From Bacteroidota bacterium (lineage in GTDB: Bacteria; Bacteroidota; Bacteroidia; Flavobacteriales; Flavobacteriaceae), in contig JAJRRO010000116.1 of assembly GCA_024279425.1 (NCBI GenBank), forward strand, positions 124,001 through 188,000: a stretch of DNA of 64,000 nt. Direction: 5' to 3'. The position numbers were made by a program, and so were the translations under genes. The notes under the pieces are model-generated. The model did no database searches. It was not told where the DNA came from and saw only the letters and a program-made list of their open reading frames with translations. Of this stretch, positions 27,384 through 36,236 are shown in pieces; positions within the stretch are counted from its first letter, which is position 1, and every line of letters starts with the position of its first letter.

Positions 27384-27583
27384 ATTAAATAACGAAGGGG
27401 TAACAATAGCTATAATGATTGTTGCCAATCCCCTACTCTATCCTGTATTAAGAAAAATCAACCGCTACTACTTCTGTGACTCTATCGAACGTGGTGGTCT
27501 CTAAAAACATAGTTTACCAGCTAGAAAATAGCCTATCCAATAATTCAGTATCTTGGTAAGGTAACCACCAACCACTGCTTCAA
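27384..27583. repeat. noncoding block A upstream of the DUF6090 gene
   Basis: This block contains a segment around 27426-27485 that resembles one at 28343-28400 (block B): CTACTCTATCC / TATTCTCTCCC, AAGAAAAATCAAC / AAGAAAAACCAAC, then CTACTACT in both. It also holds nested inverted repeats, GGTGGT (27494-27499) with ACCACC (27564-27569), and inside them TTACCA with TGGTAA. Confidence 0.45.
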
Positions 27584-28303
27584 ATGATTAACATCTTTAG
27601 AAAGACCCGTAAAAAACTAGCTGATGACAACAAGCCTTTAAAATACATGAGGTATGCCATTGGAGAGATTGTCCTTGTGGTTATTGGGATTCTGATTGCT
27701 TTGCAGATTAATAATTTGAATGAGTGGAGGAAGGATAGAATGATAGAAAAAAGTATTTTGCTTGAGTTCGAGGACAATTTAGAAAGAAACATTGCTCTTA
27801 TTGATATTGCTGCCGCTGAGATAAATGAGATAAACAAGAGCACTAAGATTATGATAGATATTATTGAGGAAAGAAAGTCGTACCCAGATACATTAATTCA
27901 TCATTTTGACCTATTCATGAGGTCAGGTTCATACTTATTAAAAATAAATACAAATGGGTATGAGTCTCTTAAAAATATTGGTTTTGAAATTCTTTCTTCA
28001 AAAGTCCTTAAAAAAGAAATCTTATCTCTATTCGAAATAAGTTATCCGAGCTATGTCCAAGAGACAGAAGTAGTTAATGCCATTTGGGGGAGCAATCCCA
28101 TGTGGTGGCAAGATTATTTTTACATTCGACCCTCAGAACCAGGCTTGATACCTTTGGATTATAGTTCTCTAATAGAAGATAAAAAGTTTATGACAATTGT
28201 CCGAGATATAGACTTTGGAAGACATAGAGTTCTTGACCAAATGATATTGTGCAAGGCAGAAACCCAAAGAGTCCTCCAACTTATAAAGGATGAGTTAAAT
28301 TAA
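27584..28303 (+). CDS. DUF6090 family membrane protein
   Basis: This 239-residue protein starts MINIFRKTRKKLADDNKP, KYMRYAIGEIVLVVIGILIA and LQINNLNEWRKDR, the conserved opening of the DUF6090 family, which is found almost only in Bacteroidota and often in multiple copies per genome. One membrane helix (about 27-45) is followed by a helical, probably periplasmic domain. The function is unknown. Here it sits alone between two truncated housekeeping genes, inside what looks like an inserted or replaced segment. Confidence 0.85.
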   Translation: MINIFRKTRKKLADDNKPLKYMRYAIGEIVLVVIGILIALQINNLNEWRKDRMIEKSILLEFEDNLERNIALIDIAAAEINEINKSTKIMIDIIEERKSYPDTLIHHFDLFMRSGSYLLKINTNGYESLKNIGFEILSSKVLKKEILSLFEISYPSYVQETEVVNAIWGSNPMWWQDYFYIRPSEPGLIPLDYSSLIEDKKFMTIVRDIDFGRHRVLDQMILCKAETQRVLQLIKDELN

Positions 28304-28584
28304 AAACGAACCACCAACAAAACCTATGACGTCCATAGCTGCCAGTCTCCTATTCTCTCCCTTTACCAAGAAAAACCAACTACTACTAGAACTGTAGTTG
28401 TAACTAATATGATAAAGCTAATCTTTCCTAGTTCAACATCATTAAAACATCTATAACTCTACAAAATGTGGGGGTCTTGTTTTTAAGTGGATTGTACTTA
28501 CTATCTTAGTTTACATAAGTGGGATATCATCAATAACTATATCCCGTTGTTGTCCCTCATTAGTACTAGAATCTGTACAATGTT
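28304..28584. repeat. noncoding block B between DUF6090 and HNH genes
   Basis: Its first 100 bases resemble block A (see 27384-27583). It also holds a 7-bp inverted repeat CAACTAC / GTAGTTG (28377-28383, 28394-28400) and GGGATAT / ATATCCC near 28521-28545. The last 150 bases are AT-rich with no coding signal. Confidence 0.45.
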
Positions 28585-29079
28585 ATGAATACACGCATTT
28601 GGTGTTGTAAATCTCAACCAAACGTTTCATTTAAGAATGACGCCCATACAATTCCAAAATCCTTAGGAGGTAAAAATTTATGTGAATCCGTTTGTGACAC
28701 TTGTAATTCGTATTTCGGTAACATGCATGATAAATTACCTGCAATTGAAACCGTCATAAAGGAAACCTTTAATATAAGTAGGTTAATATTACTAGATTCT
28801 TCAAATGATATTGGCAAGAATAAATCTCTAGCAAGATTTAAGTCCGTTTTTTTCAATGTGGATATGCAGAAAAGAAAAGTTCGCATAAAACCAAAATTTA
28901 GTCTACGTAAAAATTTTCAGGTTGACTTGGGTCGCTTATTAAGACGAGGAATATTCAAAATCTATCTTGAAGAAAGAGAAAGACAAATTGGAGACGCCCT
29001 AGATGATAAATTTAATTTTATAAGGGAGTTCAGCAGATACAATCTCGGTAATTATCCTGTTTTGTATTTTAATGTATAG
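28585..29079 (+). CDS. HNH endonuclease-like protein, possibly truncated
   Basis: This 164-residue protein opens with SFKNDAHTIPKSLGGKNLCE and SVCDTCNSYFG, the HNH-5-type core in which AHTIP carries the catalytic His and CDTC one half of the zinc site. The other half normally is a CxxC near the N-terminus, but here only WCC is present, so zinc binding is doubtful. Relatives are usually longer (about 250-300 residues). The gene lies 20 bases from the broken end of an SDR gene. It may be a defective cassette or a divergent small nuclease. Confidence 0.6.
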   Translation: MNTRIWCCKSQPNVSFKNDAHTIPKSLGGKNLCESVCDTCNSYFGNMHDKLPAIETVIKETFNISRLILLDSSNDIGKNKSLARFKSVFFNVDMQKRKVRIKPKFSLRKNFQVDLGRLLRRGIFKIYLEERERQIGDALDDKFNFIREFSRYNLGNYPVLYFNV

Positions 29080-29099
29080 TGTCATCAAAAAGTGAACTT

Positions 29100-29249
29100 T
29101 TAAAGGGTTAAATCTTGAATAAATTCTTCCGAAATATAACAAACAAATACTGAACATCCTTGCTCCAAGAATAATCTGGCAATGGTTCTACCAATTCCCG
29201 AGGCTCCAGCAGTAATGACCACATTCAATTTTTTATTGATAACAATCAT
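29100..29249 (-). pseudogene. short-chain dehydrogenase, 5' fragment of 49 codons
   Basis: On the minus strand an ATG at 29249 opens MIVINKKLNVVITAGASGIG, then RTIARLFLEQGCSVFVCYIS and EEFIQDLTL, followed by a stop. This is the first beta-alpha-beta unit of a Rossmann SDR with the NAD(P) motif TAGASGIG. Everything after the second strand is missing, including the YxxxK catalytic site. It lies 100 bases downstream of the DUF1080 gene on the same strand, so it was probably the last gene of that operon before the neighbouring segment replaced its 3' end. Confidence 0.8.
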
Positions 29250-29349
29250 AAAAATCCAATATGATTTTTTGAACAGGGAAACCTATAACAAAAATGTTAG
29301 AATTAAGGGCAACGCGGATTCGGTTGAATTTCTTTAGAAATGTTGAGGC

Positions 29350-30099
29350 CTAATGTATTGTTTCTGCCGTTTGTTCCTTTGAGGTAACCCCTGTAGGCAA
29401 TTCTATGAGTTTGAAATTTCTGAAATGAATTTCAGCGCCTTCAGATTCTAAACAGAGATACCCTTTTTTAATGGTTGAATTACGAATACCGTTGACAAAC
29501 TTTCCGTTCACTGACAATTTGATGGTACCATCCACACAAATTACTTTGTAGCTATTCCATTTACCTTTGCCAACGGTCCTATTTTCTATAGACTTACTTC
29601 GCGTACCACGAGGGTTGTCCGGAACCAATACCACTCCACCAACTCCAAAAAGTTCTCCATGCACGTAAGCTATGGGAGGTTTTACTCCATCTCGGATATG
29701 TTGGTTTACCCAATCCAATTCAAGCATTTGGACTTCAACACCACCAGGCAGACGGGATTTTTCATCGGGTTTGGCATCACTCCATACAAACACTCCTGAA
29801 TTACCACCAGCCTCCATATGGCGCCATTCGACCATGAGGATAAAGTTTTCATATTGCTTTTCGGAGCGCATGACCCCGATAGGTGTCCCTTTGCAAATAA
29901 GCAAATCGTTTTCTGTGCGCCAAGTATCCGGATCCGTGTTAACATTATACCAATTGATTCCTTTTTCTTTATTTCCTTCTTCTGAGGTCAATTGGTCAAG
30001 AGTGATTTCCGTTCCAAATGTTATTGGCTTGTCCTGACCCTTGATATCGATTGGGTTTGTAATAAAAAACACTAGGGCTAAGCCCATAAAAAACTTCAT
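29350..30099 (-). CDS. DUF1080 domain protein (3-keto-disaccharide hydrolase type)
   Basis: This 249-residue protein has a signal peptide and a concanavalin-like beta domain. Its marks are the family's [23 protein letters not shown] (split [18 protein letters not shown]), [23 protein letters not shown] and [17 protein letters not shown]...[12 protein letters not shown]1080 proteins act on 3-keto-glycosides or bind glycans outside the cytoplasm. It lies 17 bases downstream of a Gfo/Idh/MocA oxidoreductase, a pairing seen in keto-sugar pathways, so oxidation at C3 followed by glycosidic cleavage is plausible. Confidence 0.85.
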   Translation of the reverse strand: MKFFMGLALVFFITNPIDIKGQDKPITFGTEITLDQLTSEEGNKEKGINWYNVNTDPDTWRTENDLLICKGTPIGVMRSEKQYENFILMVEWRHMEAGGNSGVFVWSDAKPDEKSRLPGGVEVQMLELDWVNQHIRDGVKPPIAYVHGELFGVGGVVLVPDNPRGTRSKSIENRTVGKGKWNSYKVICVDGTIKLSVNGKFVNGIRNSTIKKGYLCLESEGAEIHFRNFKLIELPTGVTSKEQTAETIH

Positions 30100-30116
30100 A
30101 ATCTAAGGTTTAGTAG

Positions 30117-31433
30117 TTATACGAACTTTGTTTTACCAGGTATGGCGATTGGCGGCATTTTCCAATCATAATCCCAATCATAATCTTCATTTTTCGGACC
30201 TAATGTTTCTGTAGAATTAATAGCTTGATCCCAAGAAATGGTCTGTCCTGTATAAGCTGCCATACGCGCCCAAATACCTAGCATAGAACTATTGGCCATA
30301 TACTCACCATCATTGATAGGTTTACCACTTCGGATGGCTGCAAAAAGTTCATCGTGCTCTGTCTGGTACATGTTGTTTCGTTCTCCTTCGAATTTCCAAC
30401 TTTTATTAGCACTATTAATTTCATATTGTCTTCCTACATTAATAACGGCACTTCCGTCGGTACCAAAAATATCAACACTATTTCTACGAGAAGTGTCGGA
30501 TTGCTGCCTAGTAAAATGATATCCTTTGGCGCCGTTCGCATAATCAAATTCAACTGCAAAATGATCATAAATATTGCCATAACGTTCATGGGTACGAGCT
30601 TGTCTACCGCCTGTTGCAACTACACTTATTGGCATTACATCGCCCATGGCCCAGGACATTAAATCCAAACTATGAACGGACATTTCAACTAGAAAATCCC
30701 CTGAAAGCCAATTATAGTAATACCAATTTCGCATCTGGTAAGTCATTTGCGACCAATCGGGCTGTCGCTCCTTGTACCAAAGTTCACCACCCATACGAAA
30801 AGTAGTTATCGTTTTGATATCTCCTATGTCTCCATTTAAAACCCTACCAAAAGTTGCTCTTTTTGCATTATCATATCTAAAACAAAAACCGGAAACCAGT
30901 GATAATCTTTTTTCTTTGGCCATTTTTGCTGCAGCCAATACCTTACGCACCCCAGGTGCATCCACAGCTACCGGTTTTTCGCAAAAAGCATGTTTACCAG
31001 CATTGATCGCCGCCGTTAAGTGATCTGGTCTAAATCCAGGAGGAGTTGTTAGCAGTACCACATCAACATCAGAGTCAATTACTTTTTGATAGGCATCAAA
31101 ACCGATGAACTTATGGGATTTATCAACCTTGATTTGTTCGCCCCCAACTTTTAGAAGTTCGGTGTAAGAACCTTCGAGGCGGTCTTCAAAAATGTCACCC
31201 ATAGCCGATAAAACAACATTAGGGTCGGCCTGCATCGCCTGGGCTGCTGCACCAGTACCACGCCCCCCACACCCAACAAGTCCGACTTTTAAGATAGAAT
31301 CCGAAGAATTGAATGGTGTCCCGAACATTTCTGATGGATAGATTAAAGAACTCCCGACGGCGGCCATTCCTGATTTTTTTATAAATGATCGGCGACTAGA
31401 ATCTGATGGGTTTTGTTTAATGTGCTTAATCAT
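30117..31433 (-). CDS. Gfo/Idh/MocA family oxidoreductase with Tat signal
   Basis: This 438-residue protein has a twin-arginine leader SRRSFIKKSGMAAVG, followed by the NAD(P) Rossmann motif VGLVGCGGRGTGAA and the catalytic-lysine segment HAFCEKPVAVDAPG. The C-terminal domain contains EMSVHSLDLMSWAMGD. Folding with cofactor in the cytoplasm before Tat export is expected. The substrate is probably a sugar or glycoside. It is the first gene of an operon with DUF1080 and the SDR remnant. Confidence 0.9.
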   Translation of the reverse strand: MIKHIKQNPSDSSRRSFIKKSGMAAVGSSLIYPSEMFGTPFNSSDSILKVGLVGCGGRGTGAAAQAMQADPNVVLSAMGDIFEDRLEGSYTELLKVGGEQIKVDKSHKFIGFDAYQKVIDSDVDVVLLTTPPGFRPDHLTAAINAGKHAFCEKPVAVDAPGVRKVLAAAKMAKEKRLSLVSGFCFRYDNAKRATFGRVLNGDIGDIKTITTFRMGGELWYKERQPDWSQMTYQMRNWYYYNWLSGDFLVEMSVHSLDLMSWAMGDVMPISVVATGGRQARTHERYGNIYDHFAVEFDYANGAKGYHFTRQQSDTSRRNSVDIFGTDGSAVINVGRQYEINSANKSWKFEGERNNMYQTEHDELFAAIRSGKPINDGEYMANSSMLGIWARMAAYTGQTISWDQAINSTETLGPKNEDYDWDYDWKMPPIAIPGKTKFV

Positions 31434-31612
31434 AATATAGTTTTAGATTATTTGTAGATACTTCGTCTAAATATACTGATTATTGGTGAATGTAATGGGG
31501 TCATAAAAACTAAATCACATAAATTTTGTATATGGTTATTTATACCATAAAAAGTTTAGCTATATTACTTACTTTTTCTAAGAAATTCTTTAAGAATAAC
31601 CAACCATAGCCA

Positions 31613-33835
31613 ATGGCAGAAAAAAAGAAGTTTGGAACCTTTGCGGGCGTGTTTACACCTTCTATCCTAACCATTTTAGGCGTAATCATGTATATGCGTC
31701 TGGGTTGGGTAGTAGGTAATGCCGGTCTTATAGGTGCCATTGGCATTATCATCATTGCTCATGTTATAGCTGTTTCCACAGGTTTAAGTGTATCCTCAGT
31801 CGCTACCGATAAAAAAATTGGGGCCGGAGGTATTTATTATGTCTTGTCACGGAGCATGGGGATTCCTATTGGTGGGTCCATCGGGATTGCATTATATGTT
31901 GGGACGGCTTTTTCAATAGCCTTGTATTTAATTGGCTTCTCAGAGAGTTTTAATTCGTATTTCGGTTTGGGCATGCTGGTCAACGACTTTCGGTTGACAG
32001 GTACGATCGCCCTTGTGGCTTTGACTGCCTTGGCCCTAATCAGTACTTCTGTTGCCTTAAAAGCACAATTCTTTATACTTGCAGCCATTATAGTTTCTTT
32101 GATTTCCATCTTTTTTGGCACTACGGAATTCGCGCCGCAGTCTGTGTCCCTATTTTCGACAATTGATGCTGTTCCTCTCGAAGTGGTTTTTGCTGTATTC
32201 TTTCCTGCAGTTACCGGTTTTACGGCGGGTATTGCCATGAGTGGCGATTTAAAAGACCCGAAGCAATCCATTCCCATTGGGACTTTGGCAGCAATTGGCG
32301 TAGGACTTGTGGTTTACATTCTATTAGCTGTTTTTATGGCATATGCTATAAATTCTGACCTTCTCAAGACGGATTATAATATTCTTATGAAGATGGCCTT
32401 GTTTGCTCCAGCTGTGGTTGCAGGTATTTGGGGAGCTACCTTGTCATCAGCTTTGGGAGGGATTCTTGGCGGGCCAAGAATCCTACAAGCCATGTCAATA
32501 GACAAAGTAACCCCTAAGATATGTGGAAAGGGAAAAGGAGCGAACGACGAGCCGGTTAATGCCTTGTTTATGGTATTTATCATAGCAGAGGCTGGTATTC
32601 TAATCGGGGAATTGGATGTTATTGCCCGTGTGGTGTCTATGTTTTATTTGACCGCTTATGGTTTTATCAATATCTCCTACTTTTTGGAAAGTTGGGCGAA
32701 TCCCGATTTTCAACCTAGTTTCAAAATAAAGCGTTGGATTGGTTTATTAGGTTTTATTGCCTGTTTTGTGGTAATGTTCAAGTTAGACATGATAGCAATG
32801 TTGGCCGCGATGGGAATCATCAGTGCCCTATATTTGGGACTACAACGCAAGGAGGTGCAACTACAATCCAACGATGTTTGGCGCAGTGTCTGGGAGAATG
32901 TGGTGAACAAAGGTTTGAAGAAGATAGATGATAAGGATAATGAAAACACCAATTGGAATCCTAATATTATTCTTTTCAGCGGCAAAAGTGATCACCAATC
33001 CTATTTACTTGAATTAGGGAAAACCGTTTCTGGTAGAACAGGTATGGTCACCAATTTTAAACTTATTCTGGACAAACACAATGATATACCACTTCGAAAA
33101 ACCGAGCAAACTGTAAGGGACCAGAATTTTAAGGAACTGGGGATTTTTGCACGGCAAATAAAGGTGGACAACATCTATACGGGAATAACGAACATTGCAT
33201 CGACTTTTGGGTTTTCAGGAGTTGAACCCAATACCATTATGATGGGATGGCCCAAAGGTCTAGAAAACTCCATTAAATATGCAAAAATGACCGAAACCCT
33301 CCTGCATTTGGATTATAATCTTTTGTATCTGGATTTTGACAGGAAAGCGAAGTTCGGTGATTACCAGACCGTAGATCTTTGGTGGCGTGAAACCGATAGC
33401 AAGAATGCCGAGATGATGTTGAATATTGCCCGATTCATTATTGCGTCACCCAAGTGGAACAATACCAATATCAGAGTGCTTTTCGTAAATAACAACAACG
33501 TGGATATTGATTTAATACAGCGTAAAATAGCTAAGTTAGTGGAAGATTTGCGGGTCAATGTTCAAATCAAAATCATTAACAACGCCGTTGAGCAAAAGCC
33601 CTTTTATGATATTATTGCAGAAGAATCTGCTACTACCGATTTGACCCTGGTAGGCATACCCAATTACAAAATTGAAAAACAGGCAGAATTTGTGCTAAAG
33701 ACAAACCATTTGTTTGAAACCATTGGTTCTACCCTATTGGTCAAGGCCGCGAACAACTTTAATGAGCTCGATTTGGACCTCCTAGAGAATGATAAATCCA
33801 TTATATCTCAGTCAAGCCATACTCATTCAAAATAA
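31613..33835 (+). CDS. SLC12-type cation-chloride cotransporter / APC permease
   Basis: This 740-residue protein begins KFGTFAGVFTPSILTILGVI and MYMRLGWVVGNAG, the first membrane helix of SLC12 (NKCC/KCC) transporters, followed by a 12-helix APC core (to about residue 420) with GFTAGIAMSGDLKDPKQSIP. The C-terminal 270 residues are a soluble SLC12-like domain (LLELGKTVSGRTGMV, GLENSIKYAKMTETLLHLD). It probably moves K+ or Na+ with Cl- or an amino acid across the inner membrane. Its last 35 bases overlap the convergent K+-channel gene. Confidence 0.87.
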   Translation: MAEKKKFGTFAGVFTPSILTILGVIMYMRLGWVVGNAGLIGAIGIIIIAHVIAVSTGLSVSSVATDKKIGAGGIYYVLSRSMGIPIGGSIGIALYVGTAFSIALYLIGFSESFNSYFGLGMLVNDFRLTGTIALVALTALALISTSVALKAQFFILAAIIVSLISIFFGTTEFAPQSVSLFSTIDAVPLEVVFAVFFPAVTGFTAGIAMSGDLKDPKQSIPIGTLAAIGVGLVVYILLAVFMAYAINSDLLKTDYNILMKMALFAPAVVAGIWGATLSSALGGILGGPRILQAMSIDKVTPKICGKGKGANDEPVNALFMVFIIAEAGILIGELDVIARVVSMFYLTAYGFINISYFLESWANPDFQPSFKIKRWIGLLGFIACFVVMFKLDMIAMLAAMGIISALYLGLQRKEVQLQSNDVWRSVWENVVNKGLKKIDDKDNENTNWNPNIILFSGKSDHQSYLLELGKTVSGRTGMVTNFKLILDKHNDIPLRKTEQTVRDQNFKELGIFARQIKVDNIYTGITNIASTFGFSGVEPNTIMMGWPKGLENSIKYAKMTETLLHLDYNLLYLDFDRKAKFGDYQTVDLWWRETDSKNAEMMLNIARFIIASPKWNNTNIRVLFVNNNNVDIDLIQRKIAKLVEDLRVNVQIKIINNAVEQKPFYDIIAEESATTDLTLVGIPNYKIEKQAEFVLKTNHLFETIGSTLLVKAANNFNELDLDLLENDKSIISQSSHTHSK

Positions 33836-34874
33836 TCTCCCATTCCTTGCTTTCAATAACCTCCAGTATTTTTTGGGATAGGGCCTGTTCCAATTCAATA
33901 TTTCCCTTAGCCAGTCCGAAAGCATAAAATTGCACATTGAACTTTACCGGTAGAATAGTAAGTTTCTGAAGCGTCGAATCTTGTCGAATTCGGTATTTGA
34001 GGATAGGCTCGTCGTAAATAAATGCTTGAAGTTCATTGTTCCCTAAATCTTTCAAGCCAGGAACGACACCATCATACAAACGAATATCCTTAAAAAAATG
34101 GTTCCTCAGAAATTCGTTACTTCCTGAATTACCAATAGATCCAACGGTATGTTCTTTAAATTCATTAAAACTATCCGGATTACTATTCAATTGGTCTATA
34201 GTTAAGCTCGAGGCTATACTGGCTGTCAATCCACTAATAAACAACAGTCCTACAAACATCAATAACAAAGCCACTGCCCTACCCATTTTGCTTTGAGGTG
34301 CTTTATCTCCATAACCGACTGTAGTGAGGGTAACCGCTGACCACCAAAGACCGTCCCAAATGCCTCTTGGGGAAGACCTAAACTGTTTCTCATTGGATTT
34401 TCGCTCAAAAAACCACACCATTGAACCAAACAACAATATAATGAACAACAATACCAATAAACCTTTTAAAAAGTTAATACTAAAGAACCCCTTTACAAAG
34501 CTTATGAATTTTTGAATCGAAGAAATCTCGGCAACAGCAATCGTTGAATTGGAAGCATAAAAAGAATTTGTGAATTCCATCTTTTTGCTTCGTTCACTGG
34601 TAATGGTCAACGGATTAATACTCACGTCAATGGAACCCTCTTCCAAAGCTTTGAGCATTTCGTTAAAATCCATTGGAAGAAGTTCATATTCAAATTTAAG
34701 GTCCTTGGCAACCCTTTCCCATAACCAAACATTAATACCTTCAAGAGATTCCCCATTTTCCACAATAAAAGGAGGAGCTGCAGTGTAACCCACCCTAAGC
34801 GTATCAGTTTGGAACTGCCCGAATATGGTGAAAGATGACAACACAGAAAGAAAGAAAAGCGCTATTTTGTTCAT
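33801..34874 (-). CDS. GluR0-like ligand-gated potassium channel
   Basis: This 357-residue protein has a signal peptide, then the first lobe of a periplasmic amino-acid-binding domain (LRVGYTAAPPFIVENG; TITSERSKKMEFTNSFY with the carboxylate-binding Arg). Membrane helix M1 lies at about 133-154, and a pore loop WDGLWWSAVTLTTVGYGDKA has the K+ filter TVGYGD at about 185-190. M2 is at about 197-217, and the second lobe (TVGSIGNSGSNEFL, FIYDEPILKYRI) runs to the end. This S1-M1-P-M2-S2 order without M4 is that of cyanobacterial GluR0. The ligand should be an amino acid. Confidence 0.88.
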   Translation of the reverse strand: MNKIALFFLSVLSSFTIFGQFQTDTLRVGYTAAPPFIVENGESLEGINVWLWERVAKDLKFEYELLPMDFNEMLKALEEGSIDVSINPLTITSERSKKMEFTNSFYASNSTIAVAEISSIQKFISFVKGFFSINFLKGLLVLLFIILLFGSMVWFFERKSNEKQFRSSPRGIWDGLWWSAVTLTTVGYGDKAPQSKMGRAVALLLMFVGLLFISGLTASIASSLTIDQLNSNPDSFNEFKEHTVGSIGNSGSNEFLRNHFFKDIRLYDGVVPGLKDLGNNELQAFIYDEPILKYRIRQDSTLQKLTILPVKFNVQFYAFGLAKGNIELEQALSQKILEVIESKEWEIILNEYGLTEI

Positions 34875-34879
34875 GTTTT

Positions 34880-34887
34880 CAAAAATA
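34880..34887 (-). promoter_or_regulatory. -7 element next to the channel start codon
   Basis: The minus strand reads TATTTTTG, fitting TAnnTTTG, and ends only five bases before the ATG at 34874. Transcription would begin at or within a base or two of the ATG, which implies a leaderless message. Confidence 0.45.
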
Positions 34888-35046
34888 CATATATAATAAC
34901 GTTGTTTAATAGCCAGTTATTTTGGTGTTTCCTTTACCCCATAACCAAACACTAATCGGAGGGACAGGAATTGTATTCGAAAACCAAAAAAGCATTTATT
35001 CCAGGTAAAAATCAATACTTTTATATTCTATAAATCACCCTAGCAA

Positions 35047-35472
35047 ATGACCATTAAGCTCCTTCAAGAATCGGACATCAATGAGGCCTTGAGCCAACAA
35101 ATCCATGACCTCTTTAAGCAATTGAATGCTGAAATCGGGCAATTGGATATTAAAAATGTGCTGCTACAAGGAAACGATTTCATCTGTGCCTGTTGTTGGG
35201 AGGATAAGCAATTGATCGGGATGGCATCTTTAGCTACCTACAAGGTAATCTCCGGATATAAGGGAATGGTTGAGGATGTGGTGGTATCTGCAGCGTGTCG
35301 CGGTAAGGGTATTGGAAAAAAACTCATGCAAAGCCTTATAGATGAAGGCGAAAAGAGACAATTAAAAGAAATCATATTGTTTAGTAACCATCACAGAAAA
35401 CCAGCCATTCAATTGTATAAAAGTTTGGGTTTTAATCTAAAAGAAAGTGGAATGTATACCCTTAAATTATAA
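35047..35472 (+). CDS. GNAT family N-acetyltransferase
   Basis: This 141-residue protein has the acetyl-CoA pyrophosphate loop RGKGIGKKLMQ in motif A, preceded by VEDVVVSAAC, and the C-terminal motif B segment AIQLYKSLGFNLKESGMYTLKL. It is the single-domain GNAT fold in full. The acceptor substrate cannot be told. The overall pattern is closest to small GNA1-like enzymes. It ends one base before the convergent repressor gene's stop. Confidence 0.9.
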   Translation: MTIKLLQESDINEALSQQIHDLFKQLNAEIGQLDIKNVLLQGNDFICACCWEDKQLIGMASLATYKVISGYKGMVEDVVVSAACRGKGIGKKLMQSLIDEGEKRQLKEIILFSNHHRKPAIQLYKSLGFNLKESGMYTLKL

Positions 35473-35473
35473 A

Positions 35474-36235
35474 TTATCCTTTGTTTTGGTTGAACTGGCT
35501 TTTTAATTCTTCCATAGATTCCTGTAATTGTCTTAGCAATCCTTTTTCTGTTGTGGCATCGACTCCAAAGGTGATCTTACTATTAACCTGCCAAATTTCC
35601 TGTATTTGATGGGAATCAATTTCATATGGCGGGTAGGTCTCATTTAGGGATATCAATGTAATGGTATTGGAGCTCGGCGTTTTGTCAATCTTTTTAACCA
35701 AAACCGCATCTTGCAACACTACGACATACATTTTATTGGGGCTTACATGTGCAATGTCTTCAATAGCTTTGGCGAGCACCCATTCCCCTGGTTTTAAATT
35801 TGGGAGCATACTATCCCCTTCGATTTGGAAGCCTCGATATGAGGCATTTCTAAACTCAGGTAATGGTATGTCAAAAGCCGGAAGTTGTTTGTACCAACTG
35901 GTATCCTGTATGTTCTGGGGGTATCCGGCAGCGGCCTTGGCGTTGACCAGTACCATATTTTCATTGTCGGACGAATCAACCGTGACCACCTTAGGAATGA
36001 CACTGGTATTGGAAGTTTCTAAATACCGCTGCGTGCTCTCTCCAAATAACCAAAGTGGATTTATCTTAAATTGCCTTAAAAGTTCTGCAACAACTTTCCC
36101 AGATAATTTGGTACGTCCTCTTTCTATATCCGCTGTTGTATTTGAAATACCCAAAATTTTGGCAAATTCGGCTTGGGTATGGCCAAGCTCCCGACGAACA
36201 TCGATAAAACGCTTTAATGTAATCTCATTTTCCAT
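35474..36235 (-). CDS. XRE-S24 (LexA/CI-like) transcriptional repressor
   Basis: This 253-residue protein has an N-terminal HTH (RRELGHTQAEFAKILGISNT, TADIERGRTKLSG) and a C-terminal S24 peptidase-like domain with the Ser in IEGDSMLPNLKPGEWVLA and the Lys in KMYVVVLQDAVLVKKID. This is the CI/LexA pattern in which DNA damage can trigger self-cleavage; an Ala/Gly cleavage site is possible at KAAAGYP. The frame extends upstream, but ATG 36235 matches the HTH family start. It is divergent from a small ORF and a TIGR03915 gene, with palindromes between, so it probably represses both directions. Confidence 0.87.
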   Translation of the reverse strand: MENEITLKRFIDVRRELGHTQAEFAKILGISNTTADIERGRTKLSGKVVAELLRQFKINPLWLFGESTQRYLETSNTSVIPKVVTVDSSDNENMVLVNAKAAAGYPQNIQDTSWYKQLPAFDIPLPEFRNASYRGFQIEGDSMLPNLKPGEWVLAKAIEDIAHVSPNKMYVVVLQDAVLVKKIDKTPSSNTITLISLNETYPPYEIDSHQIQEIWQVNSKITFGVDATTEKGLLRQLQESMEELKSQFNQNKG

Positions 36236-36236
36236 A

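Noticed and set aside
27384-28584. Integron cassette with attC sites
   Set aside because: The flanking blocks are related and have inverted repeats, but no RYYYAAC/GTTRRRY boxes in the right order and no integrase were found, so only a cassette-like arrangement is claimed.
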